The notes under the pieces were generated by a model. It was not told the origin of the DNA. It worked only from the letters and a program-made list of their open reading frames with translations, and did no database searches. Of a DNA stretch of 56,708 bases, positions 41,717 through 52,000 are shown piece after piece (the stretch's first letter is position 1; every line of letters begins with the position of its first letter). Position numbers and translations under genes: made by a program. The stretch lies in assembly GCA_016871715.1 (NCBI GenBank), contig VHCO01000019.1:1-56708 (forward strand), written 5' to 3'. The stretch is from Verrucomicrobiota bacterium (GTDB taxonomy: Bacteria; Verrucomicrobiota; Verrucomicrobiia; Limisphaerales; J093).

Positions 41717-43726
41717 ATGGGGATGGGGGCTAGGTTGCGTGGCGGGCGTTGGCTGGCGGCGATCCTGGCTGGGTGCCTCGCCGCGGCTGCACAGTCGGCT
41801 CCCGCGCTGAACCACGAACTGGCGCTAGCCCGGGCCTACCCGGTCGAGACCTTGCGGACGGCGCTGCTGCCCCCAGGCGATTGGCATCCTTTCCCGAGGT
41901 TCGCCGATCGCGCGGCGTGGGGGTCGCTACCGGCTGAGTTGCGCCAGCGCTTCATCGAGTTGGGCCAGGAAGCGCTCATCCAGCCTTGGCCAGCGCTGCC
42001 AGCAACCCTTTATCTCGAGTACGCTCGGGAAGGGAACCGCAGCCGGTACGAAGCCGTGTACTTCGAGCGCCGGCAGCGGCTGCACGTGTTGACCGTCGCG
42101 GAATGCCTCGAAGGCCAGCGGCGGTTCCTGGACGGTGTGGCGAACGCGCTCTGGGCGATTTGCGAAGAATCCACTTGGTGCCTGCCAGCGCATCTGAGCG
42201 TACAAAAGGCAGGGGCCGGCTTGGCGGACGTCAACGAGCCGATCGTCGATTTGTTTGCCGGGGAAACGGCGGTGTCGTTGGCCTGGACGTGGTACGTGTT
42301 GGGAGCGGAGCTCGATCGGGTCGCGCCGGTGCTGCGCCGGCGGGTGCGACAGGAGTTGGACCGGCGCATCCTGACGCCGGTGCTCGAGCGGGACGATTTC
42401 GGCTGGATGGGCTTTGGCGCAAGTTCGCGATCCGGCCGGCCTAACAACTGGAATCCGTGGATCAACTCGAGTGTGCTCGCGGCGGCGCTCGTTCTCGAAC
42501 CGGATGCGGACCGGCGAGCGCAGTTGGTGCACAAAGCGCTGCGCAGCCTGGACTGTTTCCTCGGACCTCACCCTCCGGACGGCAGTTGTGACGAGGGGCC
42601 CGGGTACTGGACGCGGGCTGGGGGCAGCGTGTTGGATTGCCTGGACCTGCTGGCCAGCGCGTCGGGCGGCAAGGTGACCGTGTTCGATCGTCCGCTTGTC
42701 CAGGAGATCGGACGGTTCATTTACCGCGCCCACATCTGCGGCGACTACTACGTGGCCTTAGGCGATTGCGCGCCCCGGCTCGAGGTGGATCGGAACCTGG
42801 TGTACCGCTACGGCCGGCAAATCCAAGATCCGCACCTCAAAGCGCTGGGCACCCAAGGCGCCACCGCAGCCGCGATCTTCGAGTCGGTCGGCACGCGGTC
42901 GATGGGGCGGTTGCTGTGGGCGTTGTTCGACACGGGCGAGATGCTGGCACAACCGCCCGCACGCGAGCCTTTGTTGCGCGATGTCTGGTTAGGTGACCCG
43001 GACTTGCAGATGATGGCCGCGCGCACCGAGGGCGGCACCTGTGCCGGGTTCTATGTCGCCGCCTGGGGCGGGCACAACGCGCAAAGCCATAACCACAACG
43101 ACGTCGGCAACGTCATCGTCTTCGCCCGCGGCCAGCCCGTGCTGGTCGACGCCGGCGTGGCCACTTACACACGCCAAACCTTCAGCTCCCGCCGGTACGA
43201 GCTTTGGCCCATGCAATCCGCCTACCATAACCTGCCCACGATCAACGGCGTCCAGCAAGCCGCCGGCCGCTCCTACGCCGCCCGTAACGTGACGCACCAA
43301 GCCACCGACGCCTTCGCTCAACTGGAACTCGATTTGGCCTCGGCCTACCCAGACCAAGCCCAGGTCCGCTCGTGGGTTCGTCGCGTTCGCCTGGACCGTC
43401 AAGGGCCCAAACCCGGCGTCGAGCTCGTGGACCGGTTCGAGCTGGAACAGGTGAAGGGTGAAACCGCCCAGCACCTCCTCACCCCTATGGCCGTGGATGC
43501 GAGTCGGCCCGGCGAACTGCGATTGACCGGCCCGGCTCAGCCGGGAGCCACGCCGTTGCGGGTGACCATCGAGTACGAGGCCGGCAAGCTCGCGCCCACC
43601 GTCGAAGAGCTCGTGCTCGAGGACCCGAGCTTGGAGCGTGCGTGGGGTCGCAGCCTGACCCGGGTCACGTTGCGCGCCACCACCAAGGCGCTGGCCGACA
43701 CCTGGACTCTGCGGGTCGGGTGGTGA
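41717..43726 (+). CDS. Secreted heparinase II/III-like protein
   Basis: The protein has about 669 residues. A signal peptide (RWLAAILAGCLAAAAQSA) is followed by an alpha/alpha-toroid region (about 60-420) with LFAGETAVSLAWTWYVLG, NNWNPWINSS, and DEGPGYWTRAGG. From about 430 there is a heparinase II/III-like beta-sandwich with WGGHNAQSHNHNDVGNVIVF and the partial LVDAGVATYTRQTFS. Such proteins are polysaccharide lyases of acidic glycans (heparin, alginate-type, others). The specificity is unknown. The ATG at 41717 (or 41723) precedes the signal peptide. No sugar transporter is adjacent, so this is not a classic utilisation locus. Confidence 0.85.
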   Translation: MGMGARLRGGRWLAAILAGCLAAAAQSAPALNHELALARAYPVETLRTALLPPGDWHPFPRFADRAAWGSLPAELRQRFIELGQEALIQPWPALPATLYLEYAREGNRSRYEAVYFERRQRLHVLTVAECLEGQRRFLDGVANALWAICEESTWCLPAHLSVQKAGAGLADVNEPIVDLFAGETAVSLAWTWYVLGAELDRVAPVLRRRVRQELDRRILTPVLERDDFGWMGFGASSRSGRPNNWNPWINSSVLAAALVLEPDADRRAQLVHKALRSLDCFLGPHPPDGSCDEGPGYWTRAGGSVLDCLDLLASASGGKVTVFDRPLVQEIGRFIYRAHICGDYYVALGDCAPRLEVDRNLVYRYGRQIQDPHLKALGTQGATAAAIFESVGTRSMGRLLWALFDTGEMLAQPPAREPLLRDVWLGDPDLQMMAARTEGGTCAGFYVAAWGGHNAQSHNHNDVGNVIVFARGQPVLVDAGVATYTRQTFSSRRYELWPMQSAYHNLPTINGVQQAAGRSYAARNVTHQATDAFAQLELDLASAYPDQAQVRSWVRRVRLDRQGPKPGVELVDRFELEQVKGETAQHLLTPMAVDASRPGELRLTGPAQPGATPLRVTIEYEAGKLAPTVEELVLEDPSLERAWGRSLTRVTLRATTKALADTWTLRVGW

Positions 43727-43820
43727 CACGGAGTGCGGCCTGAGCGATCTGACCGAGAGCTCCCGGGCTGGGGCAAACGCCAAGCGACTCATGCGTCACC
43801 GAGATAGACTACAGACTGGT

Positions 43821-43852
43821 GGCAGGGCGCGCAGTCCTCTGCGCGCCCTGCC
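43821..43852. repeat. REP-like palindrome (copy 3, single hairpin)
   Basis: GGCAGGGCGCGCAG and CTGCGCGCCCTGCC are perfect 14-bp arms around a TCCT loop. The arm is the same core as copies 1 and 5. It follows the heparinase-like gene and could act as a processing or termination hairpin. Confidence 0.75.
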
Positions 43853-43945
43853 AGCGTTCGTTTATCCTGCGGCCTCATCTGTGACCAACGAGGGAGCTCG
43901 ACCCTCGGTGCGCCCACGCCCGTCGAGCGTCCACCGACCATCGAT

Positions 43946-46900
43946 ATGAAAATACCACGAATGACGAGTTGTGCGGGCTGGTGCCTGCTGGCGCATCTGG
44001 CGAGCGGTGTCCAGGCCGCCGACTGGCCCACCTACCAGCGGGACCAGGGCCGCAGCGGCGTGACACCCGAGCGCCTGACCCTGCCCCTGACGGAGCATTG
44101 GACCTATCGCGCCGTGCAGCCGCCCCGGCCGGCCTGGCCAGCCCCAGCCCCGCGCGACATTTGGCATGAACTGCGCGAGCTTAAACCCCTGGTCACCTAT
44201 GACCGCGCCTTCCACACGGTGGTCGTGGGCGACTCGGTGTTCTTCGCCTCGTCTGGGGATGACGCGGTGCGGGCCCTGGACGTCGCCACCGGCCTCGAGC
44301 GCTGGACCTTCTTCACCGAAGGCCCGGTCCGTCTGGCCCCGGTGGTGGCCCAGGGCAAGGCGTTCGTGGGCTCCGACGACGGCGCGATCTACGCTCTGGC
44401 AGCCGCCGACGGCGCGCTGGTGTGGAAGCGCCCGGTTGGGCCGCCCACGCGGCGAGTGGCCGGCAACGGGCGCTTGATCTCCGCCCGCCCTGTCCGCACA
44501 GGCCTGGTGGTGGAAGGCGACCGCCTGTACGGCTTCGCCGGCCTGTTCCCCGAAGAAGGGGTCTACCGGTGTGTGCTGGGGGCGGATGACGGCCGCGTCT
44601 GGGCCGAGGAGTCCATCGCAGCCCTCTCGCCGCAGGGTTACTTGTTGGCCTCGCGCGACCGTCTCTATGTGCCCACCGGCCGCACCACGCCCGCCATTTT
44701 CGACAAGGAGTCGGGGAAATACCTCAGTTCGTTCGGTGGCACCGGCGGTTCCTACGCGCTGTTGGTGGACGACTTGATCTACACCCGCGCCGACCGCGAG
44801 GGCAACGTGGGCTTGTCCGACGCCGCTTCCCGCGAGCGCATCGCCACGTTCGACGGCCTGCAGATCCTGGTCGCGGGGGGAACCGCCTACTTGCACACGC
44901 GGTCTGAGCTCGCCGCCCTCGATCGGGTGCGGCACACGGCATTGGGCCGCCAGCACAGTGCAGTGTCCCAGCGGCTCAAGGGAATCGAAGAACAACTCAA
45001 GGGCCGACCCGCAGCCGACACCCGGGCCCAACTCGAAGAGCAACGCGCTGAGGCCAAGACTGAGGCGCGCCGGCTCCAGGAAGCCATGGCCGCCTGCTTC
45101 ACGTGGCGTGCGCCGTGCGACGCGCCCTATCACCTGATCCTGGCGGGGGACACCTTGTACGCTGGCGGCGAGGACTGTGTCCGGGCCTATGACCGAGCCG
45201 ATGGCAAGCTGCGGTGGACGGGGCGAGTGAGCGGCAGGGCCTACGGCTTGAGTGTGGCTCAGGGGCGACTGTTCGTCAGCACGGACCAGGGGACCATCCA
45301 CTGCTTCGGCCAGGGCGCGCCAGCCGGCTCCAGCAACGAGGTCAGCGCAAGTACGACTGCGGCAGCCGGAGCGTTCACTGCAGACGACCAGGCCGAGGGG
45401 TTCGCGGCTGCGGCGGCGCGCATCGCCGCGCAGACCGGCGTGCGCCAAGGGTACTGCCTGGTGTTGGGGAACGGCACCGGCTGGCTCGCTCACGAGTTGG
45501 CCCGGCGAACCGACCTCCACATCGTCGGCCTCGAGGACAACCCGCGGCAGGTTGCGGCGGCGCGGTCGGCCTTGTCGGCGGCCGGCCTGTACGGATCGCG
45601 GGTGGTCGTCCACGAGGGATCGGTCGCGCGCCCGCCCTACGGGGCCTATTTGTTCAACCTGATCGTCTCCGAGCGAGCGCTCCGAACGGGTGCCGTGCCC
45701 GCACCGGCAGAGGAAGTGTTTCGGTTGTTGCGACCTGAGGGTGGAGTGGCCTGCTTCGGCCAGCTCGACGCCTTCTCGGAGCCTGGCTCCCCGGCACGGT
45801 TCGATTCCTGGTGGGAGGCGGCGCAGCTCACCGAGACGGCCGTGGTTCAACGCGCGGAACGCTGGCTCCAAGTTCGGCGCGGGCCCGTTCCCGGCGGCGG
45901 CGAGTGGACCCAGCTTTATGCGAATCCGTCGCACACCGCCTCGAATGACGATCGGGTCCAGGGTCCGCTGGCCGTCCAATGGTTCGGCGAGCCGGGTCCG
46001 CGGCGGATCGTAGACCGGCACCATCGGCCGATGTCGTCCCTGGTTAAAGCCGGCCGGCTCTTTGTGCCGGGGGATGACATCGTGTTCGCTGTGGACGCGT
46101 ACAACGGGACGCCGCTTTGGGAGCTGGAGATTCCCAAGATGCGCCGGGTCGGCGCCCTCAAGGACAGTGGTCAGATGCTGGTCACGGACCGGTTCCTGCA
46201 TGTGGTGACGCAGGACGAGTGCTGGCTGGTCGAGGTCGAGCGGGGCAAGCGGTCCGGCACGCTCAAGGCGCCCCAGCCGATCGCTGGCCAATCCCATGAT
46301 TGGGGTTACCTCAACCAGTGGAACGACCGGGTATACGGCACCGGCCAGGCACGCGGCGCCTCGTTCACCCAACTTCATAAGGACACCATCAACACCCTCG
46401 AAGGCGATTTCCGCCCGGTCATTGTCAGCCGGTATGTCTTCAGCCTGGGGTATGACGGTCACCCACACTGGCTCTACCGCAACGGCGCCCTCATGAACAA
46501 CGCCATCGCGATCGGCGACGGCCGGATTTACCTCCTCGAGAGCCGTGCTCCGGCGGTGGTGAACGATCCCGACGGGCGCGTGGGTCTGCGCGAGTTCTGC
46601 GCCGGCGAGACGTACCTGGTCGCGTTGGATCTCGAGCGCGCCGGCAACGTGTACGAGCGCCCTGTCCAGCTCCCCTTCGAGCACATCCTCTTCCTCAATT
46701 ACGCCCACAACACGGTGCTGATCTCCGGTAGCTTCAACACCGGGAACCGCGTCCGGTACGGCCTCTTCGCCTTCCACGCCGACTCGGGCAAGCCCAAGTG
46801 GCAGACCGATTACCTGGCCATGGACATACGCGGCGACGAACCCTCCCCCACCGACGGCACCCACGGCGAGCAATGGCAACACCCGGTCATCCTCGGCGAT

Positions 46901-47248
46901 CGCATCTACTCGCGCCCCTACGACTTCGACCTGCACACTGGCCTCAAGGGCGCCAAGACGATCTATCGGGGTGGGCACGGTTGCGGGGGGTGGACCGCCT
47001 CGGCCCATTACCTCTACGGGCGCGGCGGAAATCCGCGCCGCTACGACCTGAGCCTCGACTCCACTCAAGGTGAACCCCTCACGCAAGCGTCGCGACCTGG
47101 ATGTTGGCTGAACGTCATCCCGGCGGGCGGGCTGGTCTTAGTGCCCGAGTCCAGCTCCGGCTGCACCTGTTCGTATCCGCTCCAGACGTCGCTGGCGTTC
47201 GTGCCCCGCGAGGTGGCGCAACCCGCCGAGGGCGACTCGCGTCGGTAA
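43946..47248 (+). CDS. Secreted PQQ-type propeller with inserted SAM-methyltransferase domain and second propeller
   Basis: The protein has 1100 residues. A signal peptide (about 1-24) precedes a PQQ-like beta-propeller (about 25-475, with DWPTYQRDQGRSG, ALDVATGLERW, AADGALVWKRP), with a charged coiled-coil-like insert near 345-375. Residues about 480-650 form a Rossmann methyltransferase-like region with CLVLGNGTGWLAHELA (motif I, about 504-519) and IVGLEDNPRQV. A second propeller (about 655-1075) has WTQLYANPSHTAS and FAVDAYNGTPLWELEIP. The methyltransferase lacks obvious later motifs, and SAM would have to be available outside the cell, so it may bind something else. Function unknown. Confidence 0.85.
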   Translation: MKIPRMTSCAGWCLLAHLASGVQAADWPTYQRDQGRSGVTPERLTLPLTEHWTYRAVQPPRPAWPAPAPRDIWHELRELKPLVTYDRAFHTVVVGDSVFFASSGDDAVRALDVATGLERWTFFTEGPVRLAPVVAQGKAFVGSDDGAIYALAAADGALVWKRPVGPPTRRVAGNGRLISARPVRTGLVVEGDRLYGFAGLFPEEGVYRCVLGADDGRVWAEESIAALSPQGYLLASRDRLYVPTGRTTPAIFDKESGKYLSSFGGTGGSYALLVDDLIYTRADREGNVGLSDAASRERIATFDGLQILVAGGTAYLHTRSELAALDRVRHTALGRQHSAVSQRLKGIEEQLKGRPAADTRAQLEEQRAEAKTEARRLQEAMAACFTWRAPCDAPYHLILAGDTLYAGGEDCVRAYDRADGKLRWTGRVSGRAYGLSVAQGRLFVSTDQGTIHCFGQGAPAGSSNEVSASTTAAAGAFTADDQAEGFAAAAARIAAQTGVRQGYCLVLGNGTGWLAHELARRTDLHIVGLEDNPRQVAAARSALSAAGLYGSRVVVHEGSVARPPYGAYLFNLIVSERALRTGAVPAPAEEVFRLLRPEGGVACFGQLDAFSEPGSPARFDSWWEAAQLTETAVVQRAERWLQVRRGPVPGGGEWTQLYANPSHTASNDDRVQGPLAVQWFGEPGPRRIVDRHHRPMSSLVKAGRLFVPGDDIVFAVDAYNGTPLWELEIPKMRRVGALKDSGQMLVTDRFLHVVTQDECWLVEVERGKRSGTLKAPQPIAGQSHDWGYLNQWNDRVYGTGQARGASFTQLHKDTINTLEGDFRPVIVSRYVFSLGYDGHPHWLYRNGALMNNAIAIGDGRIYLLESRAPAVVNDPDGRVGLREFCAGETYLVALDLERAGNVYERPVQLPFEHILFLNYAHNTVLISGSFNTGNRVRYGLFAFHADSGKPKWQTDYLAMDIRGDEPSPTDGTHGEQWQHPVILGDRIYSRPYDFDLHTGLKGAKTIYRGGHGCGGWTASAHYLYGRGGNPRRYDLSLDSTQGEPLTQASRPGCWLNVIPAGGLVLVPESSSGCTCSYPLQTSLAFVPREVAQPAEGDSRR

Positions 47249-47284
47249 ACGAGCTTGGTCACGCGCCACCGAGGTGGACCACCA

Positions 47285-47477
47285 GTCAGCAGGGCGCGCA
47301 AGCCCCTGCGCGTCGGCTGACGACTGTTGCCGTAGGCTGTGCTCGACGGCGGGCTGAGACAGCCCGCCCTACCCTGTTATGGTCATGCGTATAGCGGTAG
47401 GGCGCGCAGTCCTCTGCGCGCCGCCATCTTGTACGACCACAATGGTTTGCGGCGCGCAGAGGACTGCGCGCCCTACC
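47285..47477. repeat. Cluster of REP-like palindromes (copies 4 and 5)
   Basis: An imperfect hairpin at 47285-47322 is followed by a GGCGGGCT/AGCCCGCC hairpin (47348-47368), then a long palindrome with arms 47396-47425 and 47449-47477 (GGTAGGGCGCGCAGTCCTC-type). It occupies the convergent gap between the propeller-methyltransferase gene and the sulfatase gene. Confidence 0.75.
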
Positions 47478-47506
47478 GGCAGACGGCCGTCCATACCGCG
47501 GCCTCG

Positions 47507-48985
47507 TCAGTCCGCAGCGCGTTTTCCGGCAGGGTTGGGAGGTCGCCGCTCGGGGGCCATTCGACTGGCCTCATCGTAGCCTTGCTTGAGGCGCGCCACC
47601 ACGTCCGGGTGTTGCGCGGCGACATTCCTTTGCTCGCCGGGATCATGCTCCAAATCGAAGAGCATCATCGGTGCGGGAGCGTCGCCAGTCTCGAGGCCGG
47701 GGTACTGGCTGGGATGACACTGTTCGTAGGGGGCCAGAATCGTGACACCATCCGGACCGCGCGGGTCGATCCACTTCTCTTCCGGGGCGGAGGAGCGGCG
47801 GGCGGTGGGCGCCAGCACATGGAGCTTCCAGCGTTGGTCGCGCACGGTGGCGAAGCGCGCGCCGGTTTGGCCGAAGATGAAATCATTCAGACCGGGGCCG
47901 TTCCCGGTGAGGAGCGGCAGGAGGTTGCGGCCATCGATGACGCGATCGGCCGGGCTGGGCAGGTTCGCCGCCGCGAGGGCCGTGGCAAACAGGTCCATCA
48001 TCACGGCGGGGGCGTGGCTGACCCGACCCGCGGCAATGCGCCCCGGCCAGCGCGCCAGCAGCGGAACGCGGTAGCCGCCCTCGAACGAGCTGCCTTTCAT
48101 GCCCCGCAGGCCGCCGGTGCTGCCGCCGAACCACGGCCCGTTGTCGCTGGTGAACACGACCAAGGTCCGGTCGTCCAGGCCCAGTTCCCGCAGTTTGACC
48201 AGCACTTGGCCGACACTCCAGTCCAACTCCAAAAGGACATCGCCATAAAGGCCGGCGCCGGATTTCTTGTAGAAGGCCTCAGCGGCGGCGAGCGGTTTAT
48301 GCGGCATGGCATGGGCGAAGTAGAGGAAGAAAGGGCGCGTGCGGTGTCGCTCGATAAAGGCGAGCGCCCGCTCGGTGTAGCGGCGGGTGAGGGTGGCCTG
48401 CACCACGGGATACTCGATCACGCGCTCGCCCTCGAGCAGTTGCACCGGCCGCATGTCGTTGCTGTAAAGAATCCCCAGGTACTCGTCAAAGCCGCGCCGG
48501 GTGGGCAGAAACTCGGGGCGCTGATGGCCCAGGTGCCACTTGCCCACCATGGCCGTGGCGTAGCCCCCTTGCCGGAACAACTCGGCCAGCGTGACCTCGG
48601 TCAACGGCAACCCGAGCGCGTCCGCCGCCGGCGTGGCGTCCGGAGTGGGGTTCGACGCCAGGCCGCACCGCGCCGGGTACCGCCCCGTGAGCAGGGAGGC
48701 GCGCGTCGGCGCACAGAAGGGCATCGGAGCGTTGAACTGGGTCAGCCGCATCCCTTCGGCCGCCATCCGATCCAGCTCCGGAGTCTTGAACTGTGGGTGC
48801 CCCTGACAACCCAGATCGCCGTAGCCGAGGTCGTCAGCGAGGATGATAATCACGTTCGGCCGCGCTGCGGCCGGTGCGGCGACACCGGCAGCAAACGCGC
48901 CCGCGACCGAGCCGAACAGGCAAAGGGTTAATGCAACATAGACCGGGGCGGCGGTCAGGTTCGGATACCGTTTGGTGGCGCGCAT
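47507..48985 (-). CDS. Secreted arylsulfatase
   Basis: The protein has 492 residues. Signal peptide about 1-38. The sulfatase core is RPNVIIILADDLGYGDLGC. The formylglycine motif is CAPTR in FCAPTRASLLTGRYP. MVGKWHLGHQ, FTSDNGPWFGGSTGGLRGMK (in part) and EGGYRVPLLARWPG follow in the usual order, and the protein looks intact. It would cleave a sulfate ester in the periplasm or outside the cell. The start ATG at 48985 precedes the signal; an upstream in-frame ATG at 49021 is less likely. It lies next to a SUMF1-containing protein. Confidence 0.92.
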   Translation of the reverse strand: MRATKRYPNLTAAPVYVALTLCLFGSVAGAFAAGVAAPAAARPNVIIILADDLGYGDLGCQGHPQFKTPELDRMAAEGMRLTQFNAPMPFCAPTRASLLTGRYPARCGLASNPTPDATPAADALGLPLTEVTLAELFRQGGYATAMVGKWHLGHQRPEFLPTRRGFDEYLGILYSNDMRPVQLLEGERVIEYPVVQATLTRRYTERALAFIERHRTRPFFLYFAHAMPHKPLAAAEAFYKKSGAGLYGDVLLELDWSVGQVLVKLRELGLDDRTLVVFTSDNGPWFGGSTGGLRGMKGSSFEGGYRVPLLARWPGRIAAGRVSHAPAVMMDLFATALAAANLPSPADRVIDGRNLLPLLTGNGPGLNDFIFGQTGARFATVRDQRWKLHVLAPTARRSSAPEEKWIDPRGPDGVTILAPYEQCHPSQYPGLETGDAPAPMMLFDLEHDPGEQRNVAAQHPDVVARLKQGYDEASRMAPERRPPNPAGKRAAD

Positions 48986-49052
48986 AGAATCGAGGTGTGG
49001 GTGGACGTGAGGAGGATACACAAACGAATAACGAGTAAACGAGAATCGCTAG

Positions 49053-52000
49053 TCATGGAATCCGATGGGCCAGATCGGCCGGTTCGTCTGGGCAAACGAC
49101 GCGGAAACCAACGTTGAACACGCGCTGCCACGGCGGATACGCCAAGCGTACCGCGCTCCGACAACGCGCCAGCGGGTCGAAGAACGATCCGCCGCGCACC
49201 GCGCGGCGGAGGTCCGGCGCGCCGGCGGTCGGCTCGCCTGCAGTGGCGAATCGAGGTCGCGTGTCTAGCCTATAAGGGTAGGGCTGATAGACCGAGAGCG
49301 TCCATTCGGCGGCGTTCCCATGCAGATCGTGCAGGCCCCAGGCGTTCGGTCGGAAACTACCAATGGGTGACGTCACCACGGAACCGTCCTGATAGCGAGT
49401 GTCGCTTAGTTCGGCACCCTCGAGGACTAGATGTTCAAGCCCGCCGGTGACCTGTTTACCGTCGGCCCGCCAGCCGCGACTAAGCGAGCGGTCGGCCACA
49501 TTCGCCCAAGTCGAAGGATCGGCGTCCAGGGTGCCGAACGCCAGAGCGGTGGCGGTGCCGGCGCGGCAGGCGTACTCCCACTGGGCTTCGGTGGGCAAGG
49601 TGAATTGCCGGCCGGTTCGGGTGGAAAGCCAACGGCAAAAGGCCAGTGCTTCCTCCCAGGCGACCCGCACGACCGGCTGGCTGGGCGCGTCGAGGGGCAG
49701 ACCTTGGTCGTCGCTGCGGGCGTGGCGTTTGGCGTAGTACCCGGGCGAGTGGGTCGGGTCGAACTGCCGGTACTGTTCGTTGCTGACTTCGCACGCGCCC
49801 ATCCAAAACGGCGCGCGGATGGCCACCCGAGTGAGCGGGCGTTCATCCGGGTCACCCTCGGCGCTGCCCATCACAAACTCGCCGGCGGGAACGCGCACCA
49901 GCCTCATCCGAACGCCGTTGCCCAAGTCCAGCACTTCCTCCGCAGGCCCCAGCGCGGCTTGGCGCCGCTGAGCCGCCTCCGCGTCCAACGGCCAACCCCC
50001 CAGGCGGACTGGATCGGCCTTGGGCACAGGCTGGGGCGGGAGGGGACTCGAGTCGATCGGATCGAGTGGGGGCACGACCTCCGGGTCGTCAGCGGGTCCC
50101 GCATGGAGGCGGCGCAACACCATGCGCCGTTGGTGGCTTCCTTCCGGGATGGGATAGACCTCGCCCCAGGTGCCGTGACACGGCGCGTTCAGGTCGATCC
50201 AGGTCGCCAAGCGATCCCAGGCCTCCGTATCCAACCGAACCCCGCCGTGTCCCTTGCGCAGCAGTTGGATCAGTGGGCTCCTGTCAGCGTGATACTCGCC
50301 GGGCACCAACAACCGCACGTCATCCTCGATTCCGACACGGCGCACGTAAGGCAGCAGGGCGTCGTAGGCGGGCGCATAACGGAGCGCGCCTTGCGTGTCG
50401 GCCCGCATCTGCGGGTGCAAGCGCTGAACCCCAAGGTCCGATATCCGGCGCCCAGCGTAGTCCACCACCGCCTCGGTCGGGCGCAGATCCAGCGGTGCGT
50501 GTTGGCCGTCGTGGCACGATACGCAGTGCCGGTTCAACACCGGTTGCACCTCGCGCGCGAAGCTGAACCCGCGTGCGGGGCCGTACCATGAGATCAGTTC
50601 GCGAGGCGGCCGTTGCGCGGCGACGCTAACCGTCGGCAGGGCCACCTCCGCGGGACTCTCGTGGCAACCGGCGCAGGAGACGTATTCGCCCGGTTGCGCT
50701 GTGAACCAACTGCGCATCAGTTGCACCGCTTTGCCCTCGGCGTCCAGGGCCTGCAAGGCCAGCGGCGTCCCCGCCGGCACGCAAAACAGCGCCGAGCCGT
50801 CCCTCTCGATCGGCACCGTGCCCAGGATCCGCATCACTTCCCACGGCCCGCCATAACCCACCTTGTCCGGCCCTGCCAAGTGCCGGTAGCCAAAGTGATA
50901 CGCCACCACGCGGAGCCGTTGGACCACGCCGCGGGGTACACCCCCCAGACCCGGTCCGGCATAGATGTTATGGACATAAACGACCGGGTCCGTTCGGCTG
51001 AGCTCGACACGGTCGGGCAGGACCGGCGGGCGCACCGTTTTGCGGATGGGCACAGGCTCGAACAGGGCGTAGCCGGGGTCTTCCCGCACCAGCACCAGGT
51101 TGTCGAACACGTCGGCGAGGTAAATGCCCCACAGAGCCCCCGGATGAGGTTGGCCGGCCACCAGGCAATAGTTGGCGCTCAGCGGATGCGGATGCAGGAA
51201 CTTCGGCCAATCCGCGTCCACCAATTCATCGCGAATCATCGGCCGGATCGGGTCGCCTCGACCCGAGATGCGCGCGACCATGCCGTCGGCCTCGCGCCAA
51301 CCGCGGCTCGTGTCCAGCAGGACAAGCTGCCCCATGCGATGCACCCCGTGATACCCGGATAAGATGCAGAGCAAGCGACTGGATTCCCCCGGCAACGGCT
51401 TGGGAAAATAGAGGGCGTTGGGGAACCAAGAACCGCTCCCATACACCGCGCGTTGGCCGGTGCCGTCCGGGTTCATGACCATCAATTGCCGCAGAAAGAT
51501 GTGGTTGATCCCGGTGTAATCCCAGCGGTGGTAAAGGACCTGCCCATTGGCCAGCACCACCGGATGAAAGTCGTGGTCCTGGTCGAAGCACAACTGGCGA
51601 ACGCCCGAGCCGTCGGCGTTCATCAGATAGAGGTTACTCACCCATTTCTGCCCGTGCCAACATGGCACCGCCTGATACGACGCGGTCGAGCCGAACACAA
51701 TCTGCCCGCTCGGCAGGTAGCAGGCGTCGAAGCAATCCACATCCGCCGGCAACTGCGACACCCGGCGCAGGCCCGAACCGTCGATCCTAACCTCCCAGAT
51801 CTGCCAGTGGGCCGAATCCGATTGCGTGAAGAGCAGTCGGTCAGCGACCCAGTGGAGGTCCACCTCGCCCACGTACCCGCCCTGCGCCGGCCGGTGCAGC
51901 GTGCGCCATTTGCCTTTGCCACCCGGGCCGATCGGCGTTAACACCGCCAGTTCGTTGTCGTACCCAGTCCGCGGCAAGGAGGAGTTGCACTCGTGGTTCG

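Noticed and set aside
43862-47086. A 1074-codon open frame on the minus strand
   Set aside because: It is the complement of the propeller-methyltransferase gene, has no domain pattern, and arises from GC-rich codon bias.
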